Assembly (NCBI GenBank): GCA_035695825.1
Contig: DASRRH010000025.1
Location: forward strand, 1 to 64,000
Direction of reading: 5' to 3'
Source of the DNA: JAKEFM01 sp035695825
GTDB taxonomy: Bacteria; Planctomycetota; UBA1135; JAKEFM01
Length of the DNA stretch: 64,000 nucleotides
The notes under the pieces were generated by a model. The model was not told where the DNA came from. It made no database searches and worked only from the letters and a program-made list of their open reading frames with translations. The translations under genes and the position numbers were made by a program. Below, piece by piece: positions 17,030 through 24,965 of the stretch; position 1 is the first letter of the stretch; each line of letters begins with the position of its first letter.

Positions 17030-17890
17030 TCAGCGCAACCCGAGCCGGCGAAGCCGCTCGAGGTTGACCGCGTCCCACGCGCGGCCCGTCGCGGGGTCCG
17101 TCCCCTTCGGCGTCTCGAGGACTTTCGGGAGGGGGGCGATCCGCTTCTCGCGCGCGAGGGCGCGGAACCCCGCGAGCCCGATCGTGCCCCGGCCGATGTG
17201 CTCGTGGCGATCCACGCGGCAGCCCGCGGGCTTCTTGCAGTCGTTCAGGTGGAACGCGCAGAGGCGCTCGAGCCCGACGATCCGGTCAAAGTCCTCGAGG
17301 CAGCGCGCGACCCCCCCCTCCGTCGAAAGGTCCCGCCCCGAGGCGTGGACGTGGCAGGTGTCGAGGCAGACGCCGAGCCGCGGCCCCGCCCCCGCCCCGT
17401 CGATCAGGTCGCGCAGGTGCTCGAAGGTCCAGCCGAGGGAGGAGCCCTGGCCGGCCGTCGTCTCGATCGCGAGGACGACGGGGAGTCCTTCCGTGCGCTT
17501 CAACGACTCGCGAAGGGATCGGGACACGCGCCCGATCCCCGCCCTCTCCCCCTCGCCGACGTGGGCGCCCGGATGGAAGACGAGGAACGGGATCCCGAGC
17601 GCCGCGCAGCGGCGGACCTCGCCGACGAAGGCGTGGAGGGACCGCTTTCGAAGCGGCGCCGCCGGGGCCGCGAGGTTGATCAGGTAGGAGTCGTGGGCGA
17701 GGGCGACCTCGACGCCGTGGCGAGCCATCGCCTCGCGGAAGGCCCTCCCCTCCTCGGGCGTCACCTCCCGCTCGGCCCACTGGTTCCCGTTCTTCGTGAA
17801 GATCTGGATCGCGGTGCACCGGAACGCCCCCCCCCGCTCCGCCGCGAGGGGCGTCCCCCCCGCGATCGACATGTGCGCGCCGAGGCTCAC
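17030..17890 (-). CDS. nfo: Endonuclease IV (AP endonuclease)
   Basis: Cuts DNA 5' to abasic sites in base excision repair. The GTG at 17890 gives 286 residues and keeps the family N-terminus SLGAHMSIAGG; it overlaps the pepA stop as GTGA. The tri-zinc site residues are visible: His in GAHMS, His in FHPGAHVG, Glu in VLAIETTAGQG, CLDTCHVHASG, FHLNDCKKPAGCRVDRHEHIGRG and the final Glu in VLETPKG. Length is normal. It is the last gene of the minus-strand block. Confidence 0.96.
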   Translation of the reverse strand: MSLGAHMSIAGGTPLAAERGGAFRCTAIQIFTKNGNQWAEREVTPEEGRAFREAMARHGVEVALAHDSYLINLAAPAAPLRKRSLHAFVGEVRRCAALGIPFLVFHPGAHVGEGERAGIGRVSRSLRESLKRTEGLPVVLAIETTAGQGSSLGWTFEHLRDLIDGAGAGPRLGVCLDTCHVHASGRDLSTEGGVARCLEDFDRIVGLERLCAFHLNDCKKPAGCRVDRHEHIGRGTIGLAGFRALAREKRIAPLPKVLETPKGTDPATGRAWDAVNLERLRRLGLR

Positions 17891-19368
17891 TTCCTCCCGG
17901 CGGCCCTCGCACGGAGAAACTCGAGGAAGAGGCGCACGCCGACGCCGCTCGCCCCCTTCTTGTAGTAGCCGAGGTCCTTCCCCCCCCACGCCGTCCCCGC
18001 GATGTCGAGGTGCGCCCAGGGGGTGTCCCCGACGAAATAAGAAAGGAAGGCGGCCCCCGCGATCGTGCCGCCGCCGTCGTTCGGGGAGTTGATGTTGCGC
18101 AGGTCCGCGACCTCCCCCTTCATCTGCTCGCGGTGCTCCTCCCAGAGGGGGAGCTCCCAGAGGCGCTCGCCGGTCGCCTCCCCCGCCGCGCGGAGGTCCT
18201 CGACGAGCCGGCGGTCGGTCCCGACCACGCCGGAGGCCTCGTGGCCGAGGGCGACGATCACGGCGCCGGTCAGCGTCGCGACGTCGACGATCGCCTTCGG
18301 GGCGAACTCCTTCACGGTCCAGGCGAGGGCGTCGGCGAGGATGAGCCTTCCTTCGGCGTCCGTGTTGAGGACCTCGATCGTCTTGCCGTTGCAGGCCGTC
18401 GCGAGGTCCCCGGGCTTCTGCGCGCGCCCGCCGGGGAGGTTCTCGGTCGCGGGGATCACCCCGACGACCTCGAAGGGGAGGCGCCCGAGCGTCGGGAGGG
18501 CGCGGAACAGGCCGAGGATCGCCGCGCCCCCCGACATGTCGTACTTCATCTCCTCCATCCCCTTCGGCGGCTTGAGGGAGATCCCCCCGGAGTCGAAGGT
18601 GATCCCCTTCCCGACGATCGCGATCCGCTCCTTCGCGGGGCGCGAGCGGAGCACGATCAGGCGCGGGGGCTCGGCCGACCCGCGCGCGACGCCGAGGAGC
18701 GCCCCCATCCCGAGCCGGTCCATGTCCCGCTCCGTCAGGACGCGGCAGTGGGCCCCCGTCTCGCGCGCGATCCGATTCGCCTCGGCCGCGAGGAAGGAAG
18801 GGGTCTTCGTGTTCGCCGGGCGGTTGGCGAGCGTGCGAGCGTAGTTCTGCGCCTCGGCTCCGGCGCGGCCCGCCTCCACCCCCTCCTGGAACGCCGCCGC
18901 GCGGGTCGGCGCGAGGACCTCGACCGACTCCGGCCCCACCTCCTTCTCCTCCTTCCCCGTCCGGAAGAGGCCGATCCGGTAGGCGCCGAGGACGGTCCCC
19001 TCGGCGAGCGCGAGGGCGAGCGCGCGCGGGCCGATGCGCTCGGAGAGCTCGCCGTCGAGGTGGACGGCGTACGAGGGAACCTTGAGTTTCCGGGCGTGGA
19101 GGACCGCGACCGCCGCCGCCCGGCGCACCTCCTCCGCGCCGCACTTCCCCTTCTTGCCGAGACCGACGAGGAGGAGGCGCTCGGAGCCCCCGCCGTAGAC
19201 GAGGAGGGTCGAGCGCGCCTTCCCCTCGAAGTCCTTCCGCGCGGAGGCGGGCAGGTCGAGCCCCGAGGGGAGGGAGGGCCCCTCCCCCTCGAAGCCGAAG
19301 GCGACGAGCAGGGGGGCACGGGCCTTGGCGGCGGGGCCCTCGCGGACGGAGAAGCGGATGGAGGTCAT
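17887..19368 (-). CDS. pepA: Leucyl aminopeptidase, M17 family
   Basis: Hexameric di-metal cytosolic exopeptidase. From ATG 19368 it is 493 residues: a variable N-terminal macro-like domain and the C-terminal catalytic domain with VGKGITFDSGGISLKPP (metal-binding Lys and Asp), KYDMSGGAA, and NTDAEGRLILADAL (catalytic Arg and metal-binding Asp/Glu). It starts 2 nt after the ETF-QO stop and ends overlapping nfo. Some M17 enzymes also bind DNA (for example in Xer recombination); nothing here shows that. Confidence 0.95.
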   Translation of the reverse strand: MTSIRFSVREGPAAKARAPLLVAFGFEGEGPSLPSGLDLPASARKDFEGKARSTLLVYGGGSERLLLVGLGKKGKCGAEEVRRAAAVAVLHARKLKVPSYAVHLDGELSERIGPRALALALAEGTVLGAYRIGLFRTGKEEKEVGPESVEVLAPTRAAAFQEGVEAGRAGAEAQNYARTLANRPANTKTPSFLAAEANRIARETGAHCRVLTERDMDRLGMGALLGVARGSAEPPRLIVLRSRPAKERIAIVGKGITFDSGGISLKPPKGMEEMKYDMSGGAAILGLFRALPTLGRLPFEVVGVIPATENLPGGRAQKPGDLATACNGKTIEVLNTDAEGRLILADALAWTVKEFAPKAIVDVATLTGAVIVALGHEASGVVGTDRRLVEDLRAAGEATGERLWELPLWEEHREQMKGEVADLRNINSPNDGGGTIAGAAFLSYFVGDTPWAHLDIAGTAWGGKDLGYYKKGASGVGVRLFLEFLRARAAGRK

Positions 19369-19370
19369 GG

Positions 19371-20993
19371 TCAGAGGTCCACGTACTTGGGGCCGCCTCC
19401 TCCTTCGGGGACGACCCACTGGATCACCTGATAGGGATCGGCGACGTCGCAGGTCTTGCAGTGGACGCAGTTCGCGGCGTTGATCCGGAGCGCATGGTCG
19501 CTCCACTCGTAGACCTGGGCCGGGCAGAAGCGCTGGCAGGGGTTGCCGTACTCCGTCTCGCAGCGCTCGACGCAGATCCTCGGGTCGAGGACGAGGAGGT
19601 GGCTCGGCTGGTCCTCCTCGTGGACCGTCCCGGAGTGGAAGACGTCCGTCAGCTTGTCGAAGGTCGTCTTGCCGTCGAAGGCGAGGCGAGGGGGAGGGGG
19701 AGCACCCTCGAGACGCCGGTAGTGCGCCGGGTCGATCTTCGAGGGGAGGCGGGCGCGAAGGATCCGGCCTCCGAGGAGGAGTTGGAGGCCCGCCCGGAGG
19801 AGGCCCGGCCACAGTCCCCGGGAGAACGCCTGCCGGAAGTTGCGACAGGACCAGAGCTCCGCCCTCGCCCAGGAGGCTTCGAAGAGGGCCTCGTACCGGC
19901 GCAGCCGCGAGGCCGAGAAGTCCTCCGCCCCGAGCGCCTCGACGATCGCCTCGGCGGCGAGCATCCCCGACTTGATCGCGAGGTGGATCCCCTTCAGGCG
20001 CCGGGCGTTCAGGAACCCCGCCGCGTCCCCGACGAGGACGAACCCGTCCCCGTAGAGGCGCGGCATCGCGAAGTAGCCTCCCTCCGGGATCGTCTTCGCA
20101 CCGTACCGGAGAAGCGTCCCCCCCTCGAGGAGGCGCGCGACGAAGGGGTGGGTCTTCCAGCGCTGGAAGGCCTCGTGGGGGTCGAAACGAGGGTCGCCGT
20201 AGTCGAGCCCGACGACGAAGCCGATCGAGAGGCGCCGGCCCGACATCCCGTAGATCCACCCGCCGCCGTACTTCGAGGCGTCGAGGGGCCAGCCGAGGGT
20301 GTGAACGACCCGGCCTCCGAAGTCGCGCGGGACCTCCCAGACCTCCTTCAGGCCCGTCGCGTAGACCTGCGCGTTTCGCCCCTCGTCGAGGCGCTTGCGC
20401 GCGACGAGGCTCTTCGTCAGGGAGCCGCGCGGCCCCTCCGAGAAGACGACGACCTTCGCCCGGACGTCCATCCCCGGCTGGTAGTTGGCCTTGCGCTCTC
20501 CCCGCTTGTTCACGCCGGAGTCCCTCGTTCGAACCCCGACGACGGCGCCCCCCTCCCCGTAGAGGACCTCCGCCCCGGCGAAACCCGCGTGGACCTCGAC
20601 GCCGAGCCCCTCGGCCTGCTCCTTCATCCAGCGGACGACCCGGTAAAGGGAGACGACCAGGTGCCCGCGATTGCGCAGCTCCCTCGGGAGGAGGCCTTCC
20701 CCGACGCCGGCCGACCTCCGGGAGGTGAGGAAGCGCATCTCGTCCCGGACGACGGTCCCCTCGCTCGGGAATCCCTTCTCGAGGAAGTCGGGGAGGAGCT
20801 CCGCCATCCCCCGCGGGTCCATGACCGCCCCCGAGAGGCTGTGGAATCCGACCTCCTCCCCCTTCTCGAGGACGAGGACGCTCGCCTCCCTCCCTCCCGC
20901 CTTGAGGGCCTGCCCCAGGCGGATCGCCGTCGCCAGGCCCGCGGGTCCGGCCCCGAGCACGAGGACGTCGACTTTGAGGGTCTCCCGCTCCAT
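19371..20993 (-). CDS. Electron transfer flavoprotein:ubiquinone oxidoreductase
   Basis: Membrane-associated FAD and [4Fe-4S] protein that passes electrons from ETF (fed by acyl-CoA dehydrogenases) to quinone. The 540 residues show the FAD-binding VLVLGAGPAGLATAIRLGQA at about 10-30, FHSLSGAVMDPRG, YGMSGRRLSIGFVVGLDY, LVGDAAGFLN (second FAD motif) and a C-terminal ferredoxin-like domain with ICVERCE, NPCQRFCPAQVYEW and NCVHCKTCDVADP supplying the cluster cysteines. The genes for ETF alpha and beta are not in the window. Confidence 0.95.
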   Translation of the reverse strand: MERETLKVDVLVLGAGPAGLATAIRLGQALKAGGREASVLVLEKGEEVGFHSLSGAVMDPRGMAELLPDFLEKGFPSEGTVVRDEMRFLTSRRSAGVGEGLLPRELRNRGHLVVSLYRVVRWMKEQAEGLGVEVHAGFAGAEVLYGEGGAVVGVRTRDSGVNKRGERKANYQPGMDVRAKVVVFSEGPRGSLTKSLVARKRLDEGRNAQVYATGLKEVWEVPRDFGGRVVHTLGWPLDASKYGGGWIYGMSGRRLSIGFVVGLDYGDPRFDPHEAFQRWKTHPFVARLLEGGTLLRYGAKTIPEGGYFAMPRLYGDGFVLVGDAAGFLNARRLKGIHLAIKSGMLAAEAIVEALGAEDFSASRLRRYEALFEASWARAELWSCRNFRQAFSRGLWPGLLRAGLQLLLGGRILRARLPSKIDPAHYRRLEGAPPPPRLAFDGKTTFDKLTDVFHSGTVHEEDQPSHLLVLDPRICVERCETEYGNPCQRFCPAQVYEWSDHALRINAANCVHCKTCDVADPYQVIQWVVPEGGGGPKYVDL

Positions 20994-21027
20994 CGCGGAG
21001 GGCGCTTCTAGCCCTCCCTCCGTCCTG

Positions 21028-21702
21028 TCACAAGCGCTCCCCGCGCGCGCCTTCCCCGACGAAGGGATTCGCCCGTCTCTCCTCCCCGATCGTCGTCTCC
21101 GGGCCGTGCCCGGGGTGCACGACGATCGAGTCCCCGGCCGGGAAGAGCCGCTCGCGGATCGAGCGCTCGAGGGCGTCCCAGTCTCCTCCCCAGAGGTCGG
21201 TGCGGCCGACGGAGCCCCGGAAGAGGACGTCTCCCGCGAAGAGGTGCCCCTCGCCGAGGAGGCAGATCGAGCCCGGCGAGTGCCCGGGCGCGTGGATCAC
21301 CTCGAGGGAGACCGATCCGAACTCGACTCGGTCGCCGTGCTCCAGCCACCGGTCGACGGAGGCCGCGCGGAGGGGCCCGAGCCCGAACATCCGCCCCTGG
21401 GACTCGAGGTTCTCGAGGAGCCATCGGTCGTCCCGGTGGAAGTAGAACGGCGCGCCGAGGGCCTCTTTCAGCTCCGCCGCCCGCCCCACGTGGTCGAGGT
21501 GGCCGTGCGTCCCGACGAGGGCGACGACCTCGATCCCCTCTCGCTCGACCCCCTTCGCGACCCGCTCCACCTCGTCCCCCGGGTCGAGGACGAGCCCCTT
21601 CCCCGTCTCCTCGTCCTTGAGGAGCGTGCAGTTCATCACGAAGGGCCCGACCGGGATCGTGGCGATCCGGAGGCGCGGCCTCTTCCCGGCGCGTCCGGTC
21701 AA
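21028..21702 (-). CDS. Metallo-beta-lactamase-fold hydrolase (glyoxalase II-like)
   Basis: A 224-residue protein. I chose the TTG at 21702 because it overlaps the moaE stop (TTGA) and keeps RIATIPVGPFVMNCTLL, the usual start of this family; the ATG at 21636 would cut the first strand. The metal-binding motif THGHLDHVG is complete, followed by HAPGHSPGSICLL, FAGDVLFRGSVGRTDLWGG and a final VHPGHGPETT. The pattern fits the glyoxalase II/YcbL group that hydrolyses thioesters; the true substrate is unknown. Confidence 0.88.
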   Translation of the reverse strand: MTGRAGKRPRLRIATIPVGPFVMNCTLLKDEETGKGLVLDPGDEVERVAKGVEREGIEVVALVGTHGHLDHVGRAAELKEALGAPFYFHRDDRWLLENLESQGRMFGLGPLRAASVDRWLEHGDRVEFGSVSLEVIHAPGHSPGSICLLGEGHLFAGDVLFRGSVGRTDLWGGDWDALERSIRERLFPAGDSIVVHPGHGPETTIGEERRANPFVGEGARGERL

Positions 21703-22118
21703 CTCCGGTCCCCTCCCCACGCCGCGCCGTCCTCGAAGACCTCCTTCTTCCAGATCGGCACGGTCTCCTTGATCCGGTCGATCAGGTGGCGGCACGCCCC
21801 GAGCGCGTCGGCGCGGTGCGGCGCGGCGACGGCGATCGCGATCGAGGCCTCGCCGATCGGGACGAGGCCGACGCGGTGGACGACGCGCACCTCCCCCACG
21901 CGGAACCGGTCCCGCGCGTCCGCGAAGATCCGCGCCATCTCGGCCCGCACCATCGGCTCGTAGGCCTCGTACTCGAGCCGCAACACCCGGCGGCCCTGGG
22001 AGGTCCTCCGCGCCGTCCCGACGAAGGTCGCCACGGCCCCGTCCTCGTCCGTCCGGACCTCGGGGGCGAGCGCCCCGACGTCGATCCGCGCGCGGGTCAG
22101 GACGAACGAGGCGTTCAT
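21699..22118 (-). CDS. moaE: Molybdopterin synthase catalytic subunit
   Basis: Large subunit of molybdopterin synthase, which with thiocarboxylated MoaD adds two sulfurs to cyclic pyranopterin monophosphate. The 139 residues show ATFVGTARRTSQGRRVLRL, LEYEAYEPM, RVVHRVGLVPIGEASIAIAV, HRADALGACRHLID and the catalytic-site VPIWKKE. Its start overlaps the moaD stop (ATGA). Other moa genes and molybdoenzymes are not seen nearby. Confidence 0.94.
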   Translation of the reverse strand: MNASFVLTRARIDVGALAPEVRTDEDGAVATFVGTARRTSQGRRVLRLEYEAYEPMVRAEMARIFADARDRFRVGEVRVVHRVGLVPIGEASIAIAVAAPHRADALGACRHLIDRIKETVPIWKKEVFEDGAAWGGDRS

Positions 22119-22357
22119 CCGCCGCTCACGGGGGGGAGGAGCGCGACCTCGTCCCCCTCCTCGAGCCGGCGGTCCCCGGGGACGTAGGCGAGGTTGACCG
22201 CGGCCGCGGCGGGCAGCCCGCGGAGGTCCGGACAGCGCGACTCGAGGATCGCCCGCACGGTCGAGACGGTCGCGTCCCCCGGCAGGTCGTCGAGGAGGAT
22301 CTCCTCCGCGCCGAATCGCTCCCGCAAGCCCGCGAACAGCCGCACGCGCACCTGCAC
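22115..22357 (-). CDS. moaD: Molybdopterin synthase sulfur carrier subunit
   Basis: An 80-residue ubiquitin-like protein from GTG 22357. It begins VQVRVRLFAGLRERFGAEEI and ends VALLPPVSGG; the terminal Gly-Gly is the site of adenylation and thiocarboxylation. It overlaps moaE by 4 bp, so carrier and catalytic subunits are made together. It is the first gene of the block that continues through moaE to the MBL hydrolase. Confidence 0.92.
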   Translation of the reverse strand: MQVRVRLFAGLRERFGAEEILLDDLPGDATVSTVRAILESRCPDLRGLPAAAAVNLAYVPGDRRLEEGDEVALLPPVSGG

Positions 22358-22449
22358 GGACGCGATTCTATCCAGGCCCCCGACGTCGACGGGAAGGCCG
22401 CGAGGAGGAGGAAAGAGTCGGCTCTTCGCCGACGCCTCCCGACCCCGGG

Positions 22450-24954
22450 CTACTGAACCGTCACGTCGAGGGCGCCGCTCGCGCTCAAGGATCCCGAGCC
22501 CGGACAGGAGGGGGTGTTCACCCAGACGAACTGCGCGAACACGTGGGCTCCCGTCGTCCCTCCCGGGATCGGCACGAGCCGGAGCGCCTCTCCCGAGGCA
22601 TTCGTCGCGCTTCCGAGAGCGAAGATCGGCGCGGCGAGGGAGACGTACGCCGTCACGCCAAGGACCGGGGTCCCCGCAGGGCTCGACGCGAGGCCGATCG
22701 CGAGAAGCCCGATCGTGGAGGGGGGGGCGTTCGAGGCCGTGAACGCGAAGGTCGAGTCCCCCGCGACCGGACAGTGGTTCGTACCGATCTCGATCGCGCC
22801 CGAGCAGGCGGGCGTCGAGGCGCCGTAGGGACTGACCCCGCACAGCGCCACGCCGAGTCTCGAGACGAACCCGTCGCCGGCTCCCCCGAGGCTCGAGTCG
22901 AGCGCGCCCGGCGTCGTCGGGAAGTTGCTCGAGTTCGTGACCCCCGACGCGACGAGCGCGTTCGAAGAGAGGAGCGCGACCGCGTGGCCGCCGTCGGCTC
23001 CTCCCCCCCCGAGGAAGGTCGAGTAGAGGAGAGCGCTCCCCGTCGGGTCGACGAACGAGACGAACGCGTCCGAGGATCCTTGCGGGGTCGTGTCGAACGC
23101 GCCGGGGGTCGTCGGGAAGTCGCTCGAGGAGGTATCCCCCGTGACGACCGCGGCCCCGGAAGGGGCGAGCCTCACGCCGCGTCCGACGTCCCCTCCGCCC
23201 CCTCCGAGGAGCGTGGAGAAGACGAGGCCGCTGCCGGAGGCGTCGAGACGCGCGACGAAGGCGTCCGAGGGCCCCTGCCCGCCCGTCTGGAAGGCCCCCG
23301 GCGTCGTCGGGAAGTCGTTCGAGGAGGTCACGCCGACGACGGTCGCCACCCCCGCGGCGTCCACGGCGAGGTCCTCGGCCACGTCGCCGTTTCCCCCGCC
23401 GAGGTAGGTCGAGTAGAGGAGCGCGCTCCCCGCGGCGTTGAGGCGCGTCACGAACACGTCCGAGGACCCCTGGCTCGACGTGTCGAAGGCGCCCGGCGTC
23501 ACCGGGAAATCGCTCGACGAGGTCACCCCCGAGACGATGGCCGCGCCGGTCGCGTCGAGGCCGAGGGCTTGGGCCACGTCGCCGCTCCCCCCGCCGAGAA
23601 GGGTGGAATAGAGGAGGGTGCTCCCGCTCGGGTCGAGCCGTGAGACGAAGGCGTCCGAGCTCCCCTGGAGGCTCGTGTCGAAGGCTCCCGGCGTCACGGG
23701 GAAGTCGCCCGAGGAAGTCACCCCGGCGACGGTGATCGCCCCCGAGGGGTCGCGCGCTGCGGCCTGGACGATGTCGCCGTCGCTCGCCCCCCCCAGGAAG
23801 GTCGAGAAGAGGAGGGCGCTCCCCGCGCCGTCCAGCCGGGCGACGAAACCGTCGGACGGTCCGCCGAGGCTCGTGTCCAGTGCGCCGGGGGTCACGGGGA
23901 AGTTGGACGAGGCCGTGTTCCCGACGACGATGACCCCTCCGGCCCCGTCGCCGAGGATCCCGAAAGGCTTGTCCCCGCCCGATCCCCCGAGGTAGGTCGA
24001 GAAGAGGAGGGAGCCCGTCCCGGCGTCGAACCGAGACACGGTCACGTCGGCGGTGGGGGCAGGGGAGCCGTTGTAACTCGTGTCGTACGCGCCGGGCGTC
24101 ACGGGGAAGTTGGAGGCCGCCGTCTCCCCCGCGACGGTCACGCTTCCCGCAGGGTCGCCGGTGATCGCCCAGGAGAACTCGTAGCTCGAACCGCCGAGGT
24201 AGGTCGACCATTCGAGGCCCGGATCGATGACCGCCGCCCCTCCCGGCTCGAGCCCTCGAAGCGCAAAGGCGAACCTCCGGTCGTCCACGAGGCGCCACGA
24301 ACATTCGAGGGGCGCGCCCCGCTCTTCCGTCGAGCCGAGCCAGGCGATGGGCGCGGGCTGGCGGATCTCGCCGACCGCCGTCTCCAGGACGAGCGTGTCT
24401 CCGTCGAGGCAGATCCCCTCGACTCCCTCCGCGCGCACGAGCACCTCCGCGGGGTCGGCGCCCGGCGCGAGGAGCAGGTCGTATTCGAGGCGCCCCTCCT
24501 GCTCCCGGACTCTCAGGTCCACGCCGGGGAGAAGTCCCCGGTAGCGGACGGCGGCGAACCCCGGAACGTCCGTCCGCCACCGGCTCGGATCCCTCCCGAG
24601 GAGGAAGTGGTGGGAGCCCGCAAGCCGCCGTTCCCCCTCCAGATGGACCGCCGGGGAGGAATTCTCGAAGACGAGCCGGACGTAGGCGCCTGAAGCCTTC
24701 TCCCCCCCGTCTCGGCCCACGAGAAGGAGAGCGAGGGCGTCCGGCTCGAGCCCGACGATCCCCGCTCCCGCGTGCGCGAGGAACCGCGCGGGGCCGTCCC
24801 ACTGCCCGCGATTCTCGACGAAGGTCAGGGGACGGCGGGCGGGGCCGCTCCAGGGAAGAACGGGGGCACTCCCTTGCCCGGCGGCGCCGATCCGCGCCAG
24901 GCAGAGGATGCCGACAACCCCGAACGCGCGACGGCCTAGAAGCGCTCGCAGCAT
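22450..24954 (-). CDS. Secreted SBBP-repeat protein
   Basis: An 834-residue exported protein from ATG 24954, behind AAGGAAGG. The N-terminus carries a signal peptide (MLRALLGRRAFGVVGILCLA and on), then a beta-rich domain that opens TFVENRGQWDGPARFLAHAG, a pattern typical of the region in front of SBBP repeats. Seven SBBP units of about 62 residues follow, each with LLYSTYLGGG, a Gly/Ala-rich strand and SSNFPVTPGAFDTS. The last about 110 residues, after CGVSPYGASTPACSG, form a Cys-containing C-terminal domain of the type that ends other secreted proteins here. SBBP repeats form beta-propellers; a surface or matrix role is inferred. The start is 11 bp after the GT2-GH stop. Confidence 0.85.
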   Translation of the reverse strand: MLRALLGRRAFGVVGILCLARIGAAGQGSAPVLPWSGPARRPLTFVENRGQWDGPARFLAHAGAGIVGLEPDALALLLVGRDGGEKASGAYVRLVFENSSPAVHLEGERRLAGSHHFLLGRDPSRWRTDVPGFAAVRYRGLLPGVDLRVREQEGRLEYDLLLAPGADPAEVLVRAEGVEGICLDGDTLVLETAVGEIRQPAPIAWLGSTEERGAPLECSWRLVDDRRFAFALRGLEPGGAAVIDPGLEWSTYLGGSSYEFSWAITGDPAGSVTVAGETAASNFPVTPGAYDTSYNGSPAPTADVTVSRFDAGTGSLLFSTYLGGSGGDKPFGILGDGAGGVIVVGNTASSNFPVTPGALDTSLGGPSDGFVARLDGAGSALLFSTFLGGASDGDIVQAAARDPSGAITVAGVTSSGDFPVTPGAFDTSLQGSSDAFVSRLDPSGSTLLYSTLLGGGSGDVAQALGLDATGAAIVSGVTSSSDFPVTPGAFDTSSQGSSDVFVTRLNAAGSALLYSTYLGGGNGDVAEDLAVDAAGVATVVGVTSSNDFPTTPGAFQTGGQGPSDAFVARLDASGSGLVFSTLLGGGGGDVGRGVRLAPSGAAVVTGDTSSSDFPTTPGAFDTTPQGSSDAFVSFVDPTGSALLYSTFLGGGGADGGHAVALLSSNALVASGVTNSSNFPTTPGALDSSLGGAGDGFVSRLGVALCGVSPYGASTPACSGAIEIGTNHCPVAGDSTFAFTASNAPPSTIGLLAIGLASSPAGTPVLGVTAYVSLAAPIFALGSATNASGEALRLVPIPGGTTGAHVFAQFVWVNTPSCPGSGSLSASGALDVTVQ

Positions 24955-24965
24955 GGAACCTTCCT

